The notes beneath the pieces were generated by a model, which was not told the DNA's origin, ran no database searches, and saw only the letters and a list, made by a program, of their open reading frames with translations. The position numbers were made by a program, and so were the translations under genes. 64,000 bases of DNA from Deltaproteobacteria bacterium (lineage in GTDB: Bacteria > Acidobacteriota > Thermoanaerobaculia > Multivoradales > JAHZIX01). Below are positions 24,667-34,222 of this stretch, piece after piece. The DNA lies in NCBI GenBank assembly GCA_022601195.1, contig JAHZIX010000007.1, forward strand, positions 1 through 64,000, written 5' to 3'. The stretch's first letter is position 1; each line of letters opens with the position of its first letter.

Positions 24667-27600
24667 GTGTCTATGAAATGGTTTTCAAAGAAACCCCGTA
24701 CGTTTCTTCACTTCGCAATGCTGGTCGCCGGAACCGGTCTCTTTGCCGTCACGGGCTCCATGAGAGCGGCCTCTGAAGCTTCCCCAAAAGACCTTTCGAC
24801 AGAACCTTCAACATTACCTTCTGAAGCTTCTTCATTAAGACCGTGTCCAACTCATGCAACCAGTTGGGAGATCGTCAACAACAACAAAGAAATGGTAGAC
24901 GGCTTGAGTCTCAATCTTCAGGGTCTCCATGCCATCTCGGAGGTCTATCTTGGAGAACGAAATCCTTTCGGCCAACCTACCCTACAAAGCCTGGGGCCCG
25001 ACGATGTCTATCGACTTCGTTTCAGCGGCTCCGAGGTCGGTCAGGGATCCAAGGTTCAGATCGCTCTGTGCGGAGACTCTCCAGCGATCAACGCGGTTCC
25101 CTTGGGAGGCTCTCCCGCTGTGTCTTGGTTGAATGCCGGGGAATCCCTTTCCCAGCTTCCCGCTCCATCCATAGTGGGACACCGGCTCCAAGCCGAATCC
25201 TCGGGGAATGGTTCGTTTCGCCTCAGCGTGGAAATCACCCAGGCGGAAGCGAGAGACCTACGCCTGGAGAACGTGGAGTTCGCCCTCGGCGACTCTCGCT
25301 CCTTGGCCGACCTGAGCTACGCAACCAGCTCCGATCTACCTTGGTCCACAGGCGAACCTGCAGCGGCGGTCCTGCCGGCAAAGCCTTCTCTAGGAGAGCC
25401 CTCCCGAGTGCTCTGGGATACTCACCAGAGCGTCCGGTGGGATGACTCCCGGGCCTTGTTCGCGCGCTTCGCAGTGCAGGAGTCGAGCGGTCTGGGAAAC
25501 GCCACCGAAAGTGTGATTCAGTTCGACCTCGATTCTCTTCTCCGGCCCCTCTTTCTAAAGGAAAGAGCCCTAGCGATCGCTAGCGCAGAGGCCGGTCGAG
25601 GTGACCTCGAAGTCGCCCACTCTTCCCGCCTCTTTCTCCCTTTGACGAAGCAGGAAGCCTATGCCTTCAAACTTCATGGCAGCGACGGGAAGCTCTATCA
25701 GGCTTTCCTTCAGGAGGATGGCCGAGAGGTGTCGGGAGCGGAGCTCCTCGAAGCGGAGGAGAAGCTGGCGAGAGAGATCTATGGAAAGCTCGAACCGAGC
25801 CTCTTCGAAGTGCTGGCTAACGCCGACCCAGAAGAGCCTCTGAACGTCTCCTTCTGGCTCACACTTTCGCAACCCGAGCCACCTGAAGCCGCCATCCGGC
25901 CGCACTCATCAAACCCACTTACTGAGGAAGAGATCGACTCCATCCAGACAGCGATGGATTCCTATCAGGCCGAGAGAGTCACCGCCGCCACCGACTCCTT
26001 TTTGGAACGCCTCACAGCCTTTGCTCGCTCTGTGGAACCTGCGACGACCGACCTGGCCCCCTTGGTCCACGTCGCTCTCACACCGGGAGAGATCGAGGAA
26101 GTGGCTACCTGGGAGGAAGTGGACCGAGTCTATGGACAGGTCATCCTCGAACAGCACCTGAGCACGGTCCGGTCCTCCGTTCAATCCTTCATTCCCAACA
26201 CCCAGGGTGTCGACGGCACCGGTGAAATCTTGGGAGTGCTCGAGGTGGGAGGGGCGATCAGCGCGAGCAATCCCTTTCTACCCCTCGTCGTCCAGAACCC
26301 CACCTTCGCCTGCCTCCATGAACACGGTACGGCCGTAGCAGGGGTGATCGCCAGCAACGACGCCATTGACCGCGGCATGGCGCCGGGCGCCGCTCTACGA
26401 GTAGCTGGTTCCTGCGGCGGTTTAGACGCAGAGCTGGAAGCCGGCGCCGCGTGGCAGGTCACCCAAGGAGCTAGGGCTATCAACCTCAGCCTGGGCTCTC
26501 CCTTCGGCGAGATGCCCGGCAGTTTCGATCGTTTCTTTGACAGCCTTTCCATCAACAGCGCTCGTACCATCGTCGCCTCAGCGGGGAACAACGCGGGAGG
26601 ATACGGCGATGGTTCCGGGAAGGTCGGGTCACCGGCCCGGGGATTTAACGTGATCAGTGTGGGGAACTACAACGACCGTAACATTGGTTCCAACCACAAG
26701 ATGAGCGATTCCTCGAGCTTCGTAGATCCTGTGTCCAACCTGAACGACCGGGAAAAACCGGAAGTTGCTGCTCCCGGGAATGACCTGAGATCGACTACCA
26801 ACTCCAGCCCCTGGATCGCTGATGGCTTTTCGGGCACCAGCTTCTCGGCACCGGTTGTCACGGGAGGGGTAGGCCTACTCTTCGACGCCAATCCGGCGCT
26901 GCAACTGTGGCCGGAAGCGGTCAAAGCCATTCTGATGGCTACCGCCACCGAGAATATCGAAGGTCTCACCCGTCTCTCCGACAAGGATGGGGCCGGCGGC
27001 GTCCGTCTCGACCAGGCGGTCGCGGCAGCGGGCTCCGGTGCGAATACCCAGTGGATCGCTAGCAGCGCCGATTGCAGTCTCGGTTCTAACTACGAGTTCC
27101 ATTCCATCAACCTACTCGCTGGACAGAGGGCGCGAGTCGCCTTGGTCTGGGGACAACCCACCAATCAAAGCGGTTACGCATCTGAGCCCAGTACAGATAT
27201 CGACCTGCAGGTCGTTGCTCCTGATGGCACCCAGGCCGCCTACTCTTTCTCTTTTGACAACACCTACGAGATCGTCGACTTCGTTCCGGACGACGACGGA
27301 CTCTACCTGCTCAACCTCTTTCAGGGCCGCTGTGATCAGTCACCCATGACCATGGCAGCCGCCTGGTGGCAGGATCCGGTGATCCGTATCGGTGGACTGG
27401 GCCACGAAGGTGAGGGTGCCGGCTTGGACCTTGGCGACATCAACGCCGATGGTGAATCGGACCTGCTCTTGATGGCTTACGATGCTCCCTCCGGCGCTAA
27501 CTCCTTCAAATACATGATTGGCTTCAATTTGGATAGCAACGGCAGGGCCGCCTCTTGGTCGCCCGCCCATAGCGCGGAAGGGGTAGGTCACTCCGGGGAA

Positions 27601-28275
27601 GGAGCTGGTGCGAAGCTCGTCAACATCAACGGAAACAGCCGCCCGGACCTAATTGTCATGGCCTATGACGCACCGTCCGGCTCCAACGAGTTTCGCTACC
27701 GCATCGGCTGGGACCTCGACACTCAAGGAGAAGCTGCCTCGTGGAGCAACGCCCATACCGTCGGCGGCGTTGGCAACGACGGTGACGGTGCAAGCATCGA
27801 AGTCGTGGACTTCGACCGTAATGGCCGTATGGACTTGGTGGTCATGGCCTACGACGATCCCGCCAACCAGAATAGCTTCAGGTACAAAGTCGGCTTCGAC
27901 CTGAATTCAAATGGAGTACCGGCTTCATGGGGACCGATGGTTCAGATTGCCGGGGTCGGCCACTCCGGTCATGGAGCCGGGATGGCCATCGGCTACCTAG
28001 ACAATGACGAAAGGCCAGAGATGATTCTCATGGCCTACGACTCCCCGCCAGGCATCAATGGCTTCCGTTACCGCATCGGCTGGAATGTCGGCAACGACGG
28101 CACGACGACCAACTGGTCTTCGATTCGGTTTCTAACCGGTGTTGGCTGGGACGCAGACGGAGCCGACATAGGATTGTTCGATACAGACAACGATGGCATT
28201 GAGGAACTCTTCCTGATGGCCTACGATGACCCGCCGGGAAATAACTCCTTCAGGTACGTCGTCGTCGAACCGTAG
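24667..28275 (+). CDS. Large secreted S8 subtilase-like protein with five FG-GAP-like repeats
   Basis: I favour the GTG at 24667, or the ATG at 24673, with an AGGAG site upstream. The signal helix follows (LHFAMLVAGTGLFAVTG), and an in-frame GTG at 24601 is less likely. A long N-terminal region (residues 40-510) precedes the S8 domain, in which His553 (HEHGTAVAG) and Ser725 (FSGTSFSAP) are clear. At the place of the catalytic Asp the protein has Glu526 (GVLEVGG). Five repeats of about 60 residues follow, each with an MAYDxPxGxNxFxY core (LIVMAYDAPSGSNEFRYRIG), like FG-GAP/VCBS propeller blades. It lacks the FESGDTS tag. It may be a weak protease or a pseudoenzyme. Confidence 0.87.
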   Translation: MSMKWFSKKPRTFLHFAMLVAGTGLFAVTGSMRAASEASPKDLSTEPSTLPSEASSLRPCPTHATSWEIVNNNKEMVDGLSLNLQGLHAISEVYLGERNPFGQPTLQSLGPDDVYRLRFSGSEVGQGSKVQIALCGDSPAINAVPLGGSPAVSWLNAGESLSQLPAPSIVGHRLQAESSGNGSFRLSVEITQAEARDLRLENVEFALGDSRSLADLSYATSSDLPWSTGEPAAAVLPAKPSLGEPSRVLWDTHQSVRWDDSRALFARFAVQESSGLGNATESVIQFDLDSLLRPLFLKERALAIASAEAGRGDLEVAHSSRLFLPLTKQEAYAFKLHGSDGKLYQAFLQEDGREVSGAELLEAEEKLAREIYGKLEPSLFEVLANADPEEPLNVSFWLTLSQPEPPEAAIRPHSSNPLTEEEIDSIQTAMDSYQAERVTAATDSFLERLTAFARSVEPATTDLAPLVHVALTPGEIEEVATWEEVDRVYGQVILEQHLSTVRSSVQSFIPNTQGVDGTGEILGVLEVGGAISASNPFLPLVVQNPTFACLHEHGTAVAGVIASNDAIDRGMAPGAALRVAGSCGGLDAELEAGAAWQVTQGARAINLSLGSPFGEMPGSFDRFFDSLSINSARTIVASAGNNAGGYGDGSGKVGSPARGFNVISVGNYNDRNIGSNHKMSDSSSFVDPVSNLNDREKPEVAAPGNDLRSTTNSSPWIADGFSGTSFSAPVVTGGVGLLFDANPALQLWPEAVKAILMATATENIEGLTRLSDKDGAGGVRLDQAVAAAGSGANTQWIASSADCSLGSNYEFHSINLLAGQRARVALVWGQPTNQSGYASEPSTDIDLQVVAPDGTQAAYSFSFDNTYEIVDFVPDDDGLYLLNLFQGRCDQSPMTMAAAWWQDPVIRIGGLGHEGEGAGLDLGDINADGESDLLLMAYDAPSGANSFKYMIGFNLDSNGRAASWSPAHSAEGVGHSGEGAGAKLVNINGNSRPDLIVMAYDAPSGSNEFRYRIGWDLDTQGEAASWSNAHTVGGVGNDGDGASIEVVDFDRNGRMDLVVMAYDDPANQNSFRYKVGFDLNSNGVPASWGPMVQIAGVGHSGHGAGMAIGYLDNDERPEMILMAYDSPPGINGFRYRIGWNVGNDGTTTNWSSIRFLTGVGWDADGADIGLFDTDNDGIEELFLMAYDDPPGNNSFRYVVVEP

Positions 28276-28295
28276 TTTCCAGCAATTTCTGACCT

Positions 28296-28334
28296 CCTGC
28301 GAGCTCTCTCCCTAGTAGGGGGAGAGCTCGCAGG
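28296..28334. terminator. Bidirectional hairpin between convergent genes
   Basis: A 13-bp perfect stem (CCTGCGAGCTCTC paired with GAGAGCTCGCAGG), extended by three G-C pairs inside, lies between the subtilase gene and the convergent anti-sigma gene. There is no long T-run on either side. Its position 20 bases after the subtilase stop fits a terminator serving both strands. Confidence 0.75.
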
Positions 28335-28390
28335 AATACGGCCCTTGCTGCTCCCGGCGAAGAGGCCTTAACGCTCCACGGCGAAAACCT

Positions 28391-29206
28391 TCACTGCCCC
28401 ACGACTACGGCATACTCCGCCACGTTCTTCCAGCCTCCCTCGAAATGCACCTGGAGCTCCAGCCCCAAGACTCCCTCGGGTAGAGCATCCGTTGGCAATA
28501 GCAAGGCCACATCTCCCACCTCGGAAAGCTCGATATCGTCCAGGAACCAGACTTCGCGCCCCTCGCTGGTGCGCAGCGTGACTCGATATCTCTCCCCCAC
28601 CGAATGCTCCCCAGGCATCAATACGATGGCCGCTGGACCCTCTCGGGATAGTTTCAAGACTTCTGAGTCCGGTCCCCGGGTCTGAGCATTCAGGGGGAAC
28701 AACTCGATGATGGCGAGGTTGGCGTGGGGAACCTCGGGCTTCACCGCTTGCCAGAGCAGGGTGCCTCCCAACGCAATGGCCGTCAAGCTGGCCGCCAAGG
28801 CCAGAGCTGGCCACCCACGCCAGGATGTTCCTGGAGATGGAGATGGAGATGGAGATGGAGACAAGGACGGGGAGGACGGTACCTCGGGTGGCACTCCTTG
28901 TAGGGTTTCCTCGTCTCCGTCTGCCAAGACGATGGCCGCCTCCCTCTCGCAGGAGGGACAGTCCGCCAGGTGAGCCTCCAGCACGTCTCGGGGAAAGCCT
29001 GTGATCTCCAAGCCAAGGCCATAGTCCGAGATCACCTCAGGCGGCGGATGGGCTCCCGTTGCCGCCCAAGCGACGGCGGTATCTCGGAGCTCCTTCCGGC
29101 AAGCAGGGCAGCTCGCCAAATGGCTCTCCACCTGAGATCTCTCTTCGGCTTCCAGAGAGCCATTGAATAGCCAGGGAAGCACTGTGGTGACTCGTTCACA
29201 TTCCAT
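28391..29206 (-). CDS. Anti-sigma factor with two zinc-finger (zf-HC2) motifs
   Basis: The N-terminal cytosolic part has two copies of the anti-sigma zinc finger, VESHLASCPACRKELRD near residue 29 and LEAHLADCPSCEREA near 79. A Ser/Pro linker (SPSPSPSPSPG, encoded by a GGAGAT-type DNA repeat) and one membrane helix (WPALALAASLTAIALGGTLL) follow. The C-terminal 110 residues are periplasmic and strand-rich (HSVGERYRVTLRTSEGREVW). Such proteins hold the ECF sigma factor at the membrane until a signal arrives. Its ATG shares its first base with the TAA stop of the sigma gene, so the two are translationally coupled. Two fingers instead of one is unusual. Confidence 0.88.
   Translation of the reverse strand: MECERVTTVLPWLFNGSLEAEERSQVESHLASCPACRKELRDTAVAWAATGAHPPPEVISDYGLGLEITGFPRDVLEAHLADCPSCEREAAIVLADGDEETLQGVPPEVPSSPSLSPSPSPSPSPGTSWRGWPALALAASLTAIALGGTLLWQAVKPEVPHANLAIIELFPLNAQTRGPDSEVLKLSREGPAAIVLMPGEHSVGERYRVTLRTSEGREVWFLDDIELSEVGDVALLLPTDALPEGVLGLELQVHFEGGWKNVAEYAVVVGQ
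28833..28862. repeat. Five-unit hexanucleotide repeat inside the anti-sigma gene
   Basis: GGAGAT occurs four times and is followed by GGAGAC. On the coding strand it produces the alternating Ser-Pro linker between the zinc fingers and the membrane helix. Because the unit is 6 bp, slippage would change linker length by two residues without shifting the frame. Confidence 0.9.
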
Positions 29207-29838
29207 TATGGCTCCATCTCTGACCCAGTCGATGGCGAGGCGGGAGCGTTACTTCTTTTCTTGATTTTTTCTTCAAGTAGGCGATCGCGCTCTTCCACCG
29301 CTTTGCGCCTACAACGTAGAACCCGCACTCGAAGCGCTCCTCGGGAAGCTCCCGTTCTCGCTGCCATCTCCTCATAGCTCAGGCCCTGATGAATCATTCG
29401 CCACAGGTCTCGGCAAGCCTTCGAAAGGGAGGCTGCGATGCGCAGGGCCAGAACCGACTCCTGCTCTAGGCTGAGGGCTTCAATCACCCTCGTTTCATCT
29501 CCAGCCAGGTCCAGATCGTCGACATTGATCCACTGACGTCGACCGGCAGCCCTCATCAAATCGATGCAGCTGTTGTGAACCATGCGCCGCACGAAGGTCT
29601 TCAGGCTGCATTCGTGGCGAAAGCCTCCCTCTGAAAGGGAGGTCATCAGCGAGAGAAGGATCTCCTGCTCCAGGTCATCGAGCTCGTTGGCGAGAAACCG
29701 CCGATACCCGGAGGCAGAGCCCCGAACCCAGCGCCGAACCTCTTCGACGCTCCGCGAATCTCCGGCCAATAAGCCCTCCACTAGGCGGAGGTCCGAAGGC
29801 CGGCCCAGGCCCTGTTGCGATCCATCCCCGAAAGTCAT
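29206..29838 (-). CDS. ECF-type RNA polymerase sigma factor
   Basis: The 210-residue product has sigma region 2 (LDDLEQEILLSLMTSLSEGG through TFVRRMVHNSCIDLMRAAGR) and region 4 with its helix-turn-helix (GLSYEEMAARTGASRGALRV). The Arg/Lys-rich C-terminus is short. It would direct RNA polymerase to a small set of promoters and is presumably kept inactive by the coupled anti-sigma factor. The gene lies downstream of the TPR-CHAT gene on the same strand, with 21 bases between them, and the anti-sigma follows directly. This places it in a leftward operon starting at 34702. Target promoters were not identified. Confidence 0.9.
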   Translation of the reverse strand: MTFGDGSQQGLGRPSDLRLVEGLLAGDSRSVEEVRRWVRGSASGYRRFLANELDDLEQEILLSLMTSLSEGGFRHECSLKTFVRRMVHNSCIDLMRAAGRRQWINVDDLDLAGDETRVIEALSLEQESVLALRIAASLSKACRDLWRMIHQGLSYEEMAARTGASRGALRVRVLRCRRKAVEERDRLLEEKIKKRSNAPASPSTGSEMEP

Positions 29839-29859
29839 CAGTTTCGTGCCAAAACGTCT

Positions 29860-32800
29860 TCAGTTCGGTAAGCCGGAGAGAAGAAAGGGCGCCCAATAAT
29901 AAGGATGAGCCGTTCTCTGGGTCGTCAACAAGCTCAGTTTGGCAGACCGCAGAGCCTTGGCCTTGGGTTGGCCCTCCAGCAAGCTGCGATAGAGGTTGGC
30001 CATGAGCTCCACCGTGGCTCGATCAGCGATATCCCACAAGCTGGCGATCAACGACGAAGCGCCGGCGTAGAGAAAGGCCCGAGCGAGGCTCACCACCCCC
30101 TCCCCCGGATACTCCCGGCCCACCGCCGTATCGCAGGCGGAAAGGGTCACCAGATCTGCCGACAGACGGAGCCCCAAGACCTCCCTCAGCCGCAACAAAC
30201 CATCCTGCTGGGCATCCGGAGCCAGCACCAGAGCCGAGTGGTTAGTGAAGTCCGGCTCGACGAACCCGTGGGTAGCGAAATGGAGATACTTCGCCTTGGT
30301 AGTGGCCACCGACCGGGCCTGGGACTCGGTTGCCTCTGGCCCCACCCAGATTCGTGCCTTCCCAGGGCCGAAAACTCCCTCCAGGGCTCGCACCTCCTTC
30401 CGGGCGAAGGGAAGGGAGGGAAAGTCCGTTCTCCCGGATCGAGTCCGAAGCTCGGAGTGTCGCTGAGTCACCCTAGGGCGGTTCCAGGCGGAGCCGGTAT
30501 CCACCGACTTCGGACTCCCTCCCGCCGACGGGTCACCGAATGCGATCAACGCCGGCTCTGGAGAGGAGTCAGGCTTCGAAGAGAGAGCCTGCGCAGAGGT
30601 CAAGGTCACCAGCACTCCCGCCGACGGCACATAGGTGATCTCGTGGTCGCGCAATAGGAACTTCAAATCTCCCCAGGCCTCTCCCGCTCTCGGAGCAGCA
30701 GTGAGGAGTGCCTCGAAAGGAATCTCGTGAAGGGGCCCATCCGGACTGATGACGAGGGACCGACCCGCGATCTCTGACGCCACCGGTTCGAGCAGATCCC
30801 TCCACAGCTGATGAGCCGGCGCACTGAAGCCACCCAAGAAGCGCGATGGGCGTTCGAGGGATCGACGTAGAGCAGCGACCTGCGGCACGATCTCTTCGCG
30901 ACTGGGTAAGTGGATCAGGCTCAATGTTTCGGCGGTGACCAGAAATAGCAGGCTTCGCCCTTCCAACAAGTGATAAGAAAGTAGCGCTCGATCGCCAATC
31001 ACCTGGCGGATCTTCTTCAAGGTCGGTAGGGTCGGCTCCAGGAATCCTACCTGGCGCGGATAGCGCTCGAGACGTTCCGCCGCCACTACCTCCAGTTGGA
31101 TCTCGGCTAGACGGATGCGCCGTCTCAAGTCAGCGCGAGGCGCCGAATCCGTGCCTCCCTCTCGCATCGTCTGTAGCTCTGAGGAAAGCTCTCCGAGCTG
31201 CCGCATCAGCCGATCCTCCCGCTCCGCCAGGTCCGGATCCAGGCGAGCGCGGGCCTCGAACCGGGAAGCTTCGAGAAAACCTCGCAGAGATCGGGCTCGG
31301 GAGCGCTCCGACAGCAGAAAGATCTTCTCGATGGAACCTGGCGACAAGCCGGAATCCTCATCGAGGGCCAGCTCGATGGCCAAATCGTACAGTCGCCGCT
31401 GCAACGGTGAGGAAGTAGTTCGAAGGCGATCGGAAGGTGCCTGGGTACGCAGATACTCCGCCAGAGCGATGGCGCGGTTCAATTCCACCGCGGCCGCCGC
31501 CGTCTCTCCTCTCTTGCGCAACAGCAGAGCCGCTCTTTCCCGAGCTTCCAACTCCAGATCCCGGTTTCCCAACTCCGGGGCCCGGGCAGCCACCTCTCTA
31601 TATCCCTGCAAGGCCCGAAGCTCCAAACCGGAAGCTTCTTTGTACCTGGCGAGCAATAACAGGGCTCGAGCTTCACCGGGATTGTTCCCCATTTGACGAT
31701 GAGTCTCCAGAGCGGATTCGAGCCGCTGGCGAGCCTGCTGGAGATCTCCCTGCTCCAGAGCTATCTCTCCCAGGCGCCGTTCAGCTCGAGCTCGGCGGTC
31801 CGGCTCGTGGGCCTGGCGCCCGACCTCGACGGCCCGTCGATAGGCACGCTGGGCTTCTTCGATGCGACCCAAGTTCCGCAGGGTATCTCCCAGGCTGACC
31901 TGGGCCCCGATCAGATCCAGGAGCTCGCCTCGTTTCTCGAGACGGGCAACGATACCTTGCTGTATCTGAAGCGCCCCATCAAAATCTCTCAGATCTCGTA
32001 GCACCATGGCGAGGTTGTCCTCTGCCCGGAGTCGCAACCAGTCCCTGCCGAGGGCGAGATAGATATCGCGAGCCCTGGAGAGCACATCCAAGGCAGAAGT
32101 CGTATCTCCTTGCATGCGATGGAAAGACCCGACGTTGAGCAGGAGATCTGCAGTCTCCTTCGAGGCATCGATGCTGGTGGCCAAAACCATTCCCAGCTGA
32201 AAATGCTCCAGGACGCGATGGTGCGCGCCCTGCTGGGACAGATCGAAAACGAGCAGGCGATGCGCCTTCAAAGCACACGGGGGAACCTCGGCGGCATCGA
32301 ATCGGTCGAGGATGCTCTCTTCTTCCGCCACCGCTTCCACCATGCTTCGTGCATAAACAGCCTCGGCATAGGCTAGGCGAGCCGAACACTCTTCCCAAAG
32401 ACCGCCGGCAGCTCGAGCCACTGAGCTCGCCTGCTCGGCCAACGGAAGAGCTTCCAAGGGCTTCCCGAGAACGATCTTCAGGGTGGCAGCGCGGCTCAGG
32501 GCCTCGCTCTGTCGCAGTAGTAAACCGAGATGGGAAAATTCCCTGGCTGCCTCGAGAGCCCTCTCCACTAGCTTCTCGGACACGGCATGTCTCGACCGCT
32601 CGGTGCGAGTCGAATGGAAGCCAGCCTCCGCCCGGTAGCGACGGCGCTCCCAGTCTCCAGCGGCTCTCCTTCGCACCACTCGTAGCACGACGTCTCCGGA
32701 CCGCGTGCCGGTTGACCGCACGACCACCCGGGTGGCAGCCGTGACTTCAGGCAATGCGAAGACTGATTCCGTTCCCCAAGCCCAGGGCTTGAGGTTGGCT

Positions 32801-33108
32801 TCCCAGGCACTGAGACCAGGCTGCTGCAACTCGACTTCGACGTCAGCGGAGAGCTGATCCACTTCTACATGAAGAAACTCATCGGCAGCGAGAGTGGCGG
32901 TGAAGACTCGGGCCTCGTCAACGGCGAGGCTGAACTCTATCTTTTCCCCTTCTTCAGGCAGGGCTTCAGGCAGGGCCCCAGAAAGGGGGTCATGAGAGTC
33001 GTCGGACAAGTCACCTGAGGCGGCAGCCACGGCGGGACCCCACAAGGCAGCTACGAGGGAGGCAGCGATGAGGAAGACGAGGGCCAGGAAACTCAGGAAC
33101 CCCTTCAA
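29860..33108 (-). CDS. Exported TPR-CHAT protein (caspase-like peptidase)
   Basis: The start codon is TTG at 33108, overlapping the TGA stop of the upstream gene (TTGA). No ATG fits, and the signal peptide begins directly (MKGFLSFLALVFLIAASLVA). Residues of about 160-640 are tetratricopeptide repeats (RIEEAQRAYRRAVEVGRQAH and similar). The C-terminal 350 residues are a CHAT domain with the presumed dyad His947 (HFATHG) and Cys992 (SACDTA), ending YYWAPFLLSG. CHAT proteins are caspase-HetF-type peptidases that often work in regulated cleavage or cell-death systems. An export signal is less usual. Co-transcription with the sigma/anti-sigma pair suggests a signalling role. Confidence 0.9.
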   Translation of the reverse strand: MKGFLSFLALVFLIAASLVAALWGPAVAAASGDLSDDSHDPLSGALPEALPEEGEKIEFSLAVDEARVFTATLAADEFLHVEVDQLSADVEVELQQPGLSAWEANLKPWAWGTESVFALPEVTAATRVVVRSTGTRSGDVVLRVVRRRAAGDWERRRYRAEAGFHSTRTERSRHAVSEKLVERALEAAREFSHLGLLLRQSEALSRAATLKIVLGKPLEALPLAEQASSVARAAGGLWEECSARLAYAEAVYARSMVEAVAEEESILDRFDAAEVPPCALKAHRLLVFDLSQQGAHHRVLEHFQLGMVLATSIDASKETADLLLNVGSFHRMQGDTTSALDVLSRARDIYLALGRDWLRLRAEDNLAMVLRDLRDFDGALQIQQGIVARLEKRGELLDLIGAQVSLGDTLRNLGRIEEAQRAYRRAVEVGRQAHEPDRRARAERRLGEIALEQGDLQQARQRLESALETHRQMGNNPGEARALLLLARYKEASGLELRALQGYREVAARAPELGNRDLELEARERAALLLRKRGETAAAAVELNRAIALAEYLRTQAPSDRLRTTSSPLQRRLYDLAIELALDEDSGLSPGSIEKIFLLSERSRARSLRGFLEASRFEARARLDPDLAEREDRLMRQLGELSSELQTMREGGTDSAPRADLRRRIRLAEIQLEVVAAERLERYPRQVGFLEPTLPTLKKIRQVIGDRALLSYHLLEGRSLLFLVTAETLSLIHLPSREEIVPQVAALRRSLERPSRFLGGFSAPAHQLWRDLLEPVASEIAGRSLVISPDGPLHEIPFEALLTAAPRAGEAWGDLKFLLRDHEITYVPSAGVLVTLTSAQALSSKPDSSPEPALIAFGDPSAGGSPKSVDTGSAWNRPRVTQRHSELRTRSGRTDFPSLPFARKEVRALEGVFGPGKARIWVGPEATESQARSVATTKAKYLHFATHGFVEPDFTNHSALVLAPDAQQDGLLRLREVLGLRLSADLVTLSACDTAVGREYPGEGVVSLARAFLYAGASSLIASLWDIADRATVELMANLYRSLLEGQPKAKALRSAKLSLLTTQRTAHPYYWAPFLLSGLPN

Positions 33109-34220
33109 GCTCCTACCGCCTCCTCCATGGCCGAGAGGACTTCTTCTACCTCCTGGGGACGCAAGTAGGCGAAGAGGGGAAGATTCAAGACGCTACTGGC
33201 CAGTAGCTCTGCCTGCTCTCCCCCAACCCGACCCGCGAGGAAACCTTCCGCTCCACTCTGCTGGGACATGGCCCCAGGGTAGACCGTGCCATAGCCAACG
33301 CCGTGCTTTTGAAGCACCTCCCGCACCCCAGGGCGCTGCTCCGGCGGCAGCAGGGTCACGTTGAGATAGCCGTTCTCTTCGTAGTCCTCGGGGGCTTCGC
33401 AAACCTTGAAACCCAGCTCCGGCAGGCGTTGGCGGTAGAGCTTGGCGATGCGCTGACGGCTAGCGACCCGGGCGTCGAAATATTCCAGCGACAGGTTGAG
33501 AAAGGCTGCATCAAAGCCTCCTAGACGACTGTTCCAACCCACCAACCCGTGGTCGTAATGGCCGGTTCGGCCGTGGTTCCCCAGTTGGCGAACCTTCTCC
33601 TCGAGCTCGGTGCTGCTGCACAGCACAGCGCCGGCATCTCCGCAGGACCCCAACACCTTGGCGGGGTAGAAGGACAGGGTCGCTAGCTGCGCTCCCCGAT
33701 ACAAGCTCTCGCCCCGCCAACGCACGCCGAAACCTTGGGCGCCATCTTCGATCAAGGGAAGCTTCCGTTGGCGGCAAAAGTCGCGAAATTCCGCTAGCCG
33801 AGCCGAACCCCAGCCGTAGAGATGGACCAGGATCGCCGCTTTTGGCTGGAATTCCTCCACCGCTCCACAAAAGGCATCGAAATCCATTTGCAGATCTTCC
33901 GGGTTAATATCCACGGTCACCGGCTTACCGCCACAGTTGACCACCGCTTCGAAGGTGGCCCAAAAGGTAGAGTCGGGAATCAACACTCGATCCCCTTCCC
34001 CCACCCCTACGGCTCGAAGGCAGAGCTGCAGCGCATCCGTGCCATTGGCGCAGCCGACAGTCCCCGTCACTTCACACCGCTGGGTCAACTGGGTCTCTAA
34101 GGCAGTGACATCGGGACCACCGACGAAGCGAGTGTGCTCGGTAATCTCGCGGCACTTTCCCGCCCAACGGTCTAGAAAACCCGGTTCGAAACGGCGTAGG
34201 TCGATAAAGGGTACGGCCAT
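33105..34220 (-). CDS. DegT/DnrJ/EryC1-type PLP-dependent sugar aminotransferase
   Basis: I start at the ATG at 34220 (GGAGG site) because MAVPFIDLRRFEP is the classical N-terminus. The longer frame upstream is non-native. The fold-type I aminotransferase residues are visible: GCANGTDALQLCLRA for phosphate binding, IEDGAQ with Asp159, and Lys188 in SFYPAKVLGSCGDAGA as the PLP Schiff-base lysine. Members transaminate nucleotide-linked keto sugars for surface glycans or secondary metabolites. No sugar-nucleotide genes are adjacent, so its partner pathway is unknown. Its end overlaps the CHAT gene by four bases and its start is 2 bases after the membrane-protein gene. Confidence 0.9.
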   Translation of the reverse strand: MAVPFIDLRRFEPGFLDRWAGKCREITEHTRFVGGPDVTALETQLTQRCEVTGTVGCANGTDALQLCLRAVGVGEGDRVLIPDSTFWATFEAVVNCGGKPVTVDINPEDLQMDFDAFCGAVEEFQPKAAILVHLYGWGSARLAEFRDFCRQRKLPLIEDGAQGFGVRWRGESLYRGAQLATLSFYPAKVLGSCGDAGAVLCSSTELEEKVRQLGNHGRTGHYDHGLVGWNSRLGGFDAAFLNLSLEYFDARVASRQRIAKLYRQRLPELGFKVCEAPEDYEENGYLNVTLLPPEQRPGVREVLQKHGVGYGTVYPGAMSQQSGAEGFLAGRVGGEQAELLASSVLNLPLFAYLRPQEVEEVLSAMEEAVGA

Positions 34221-34222
34221 AG

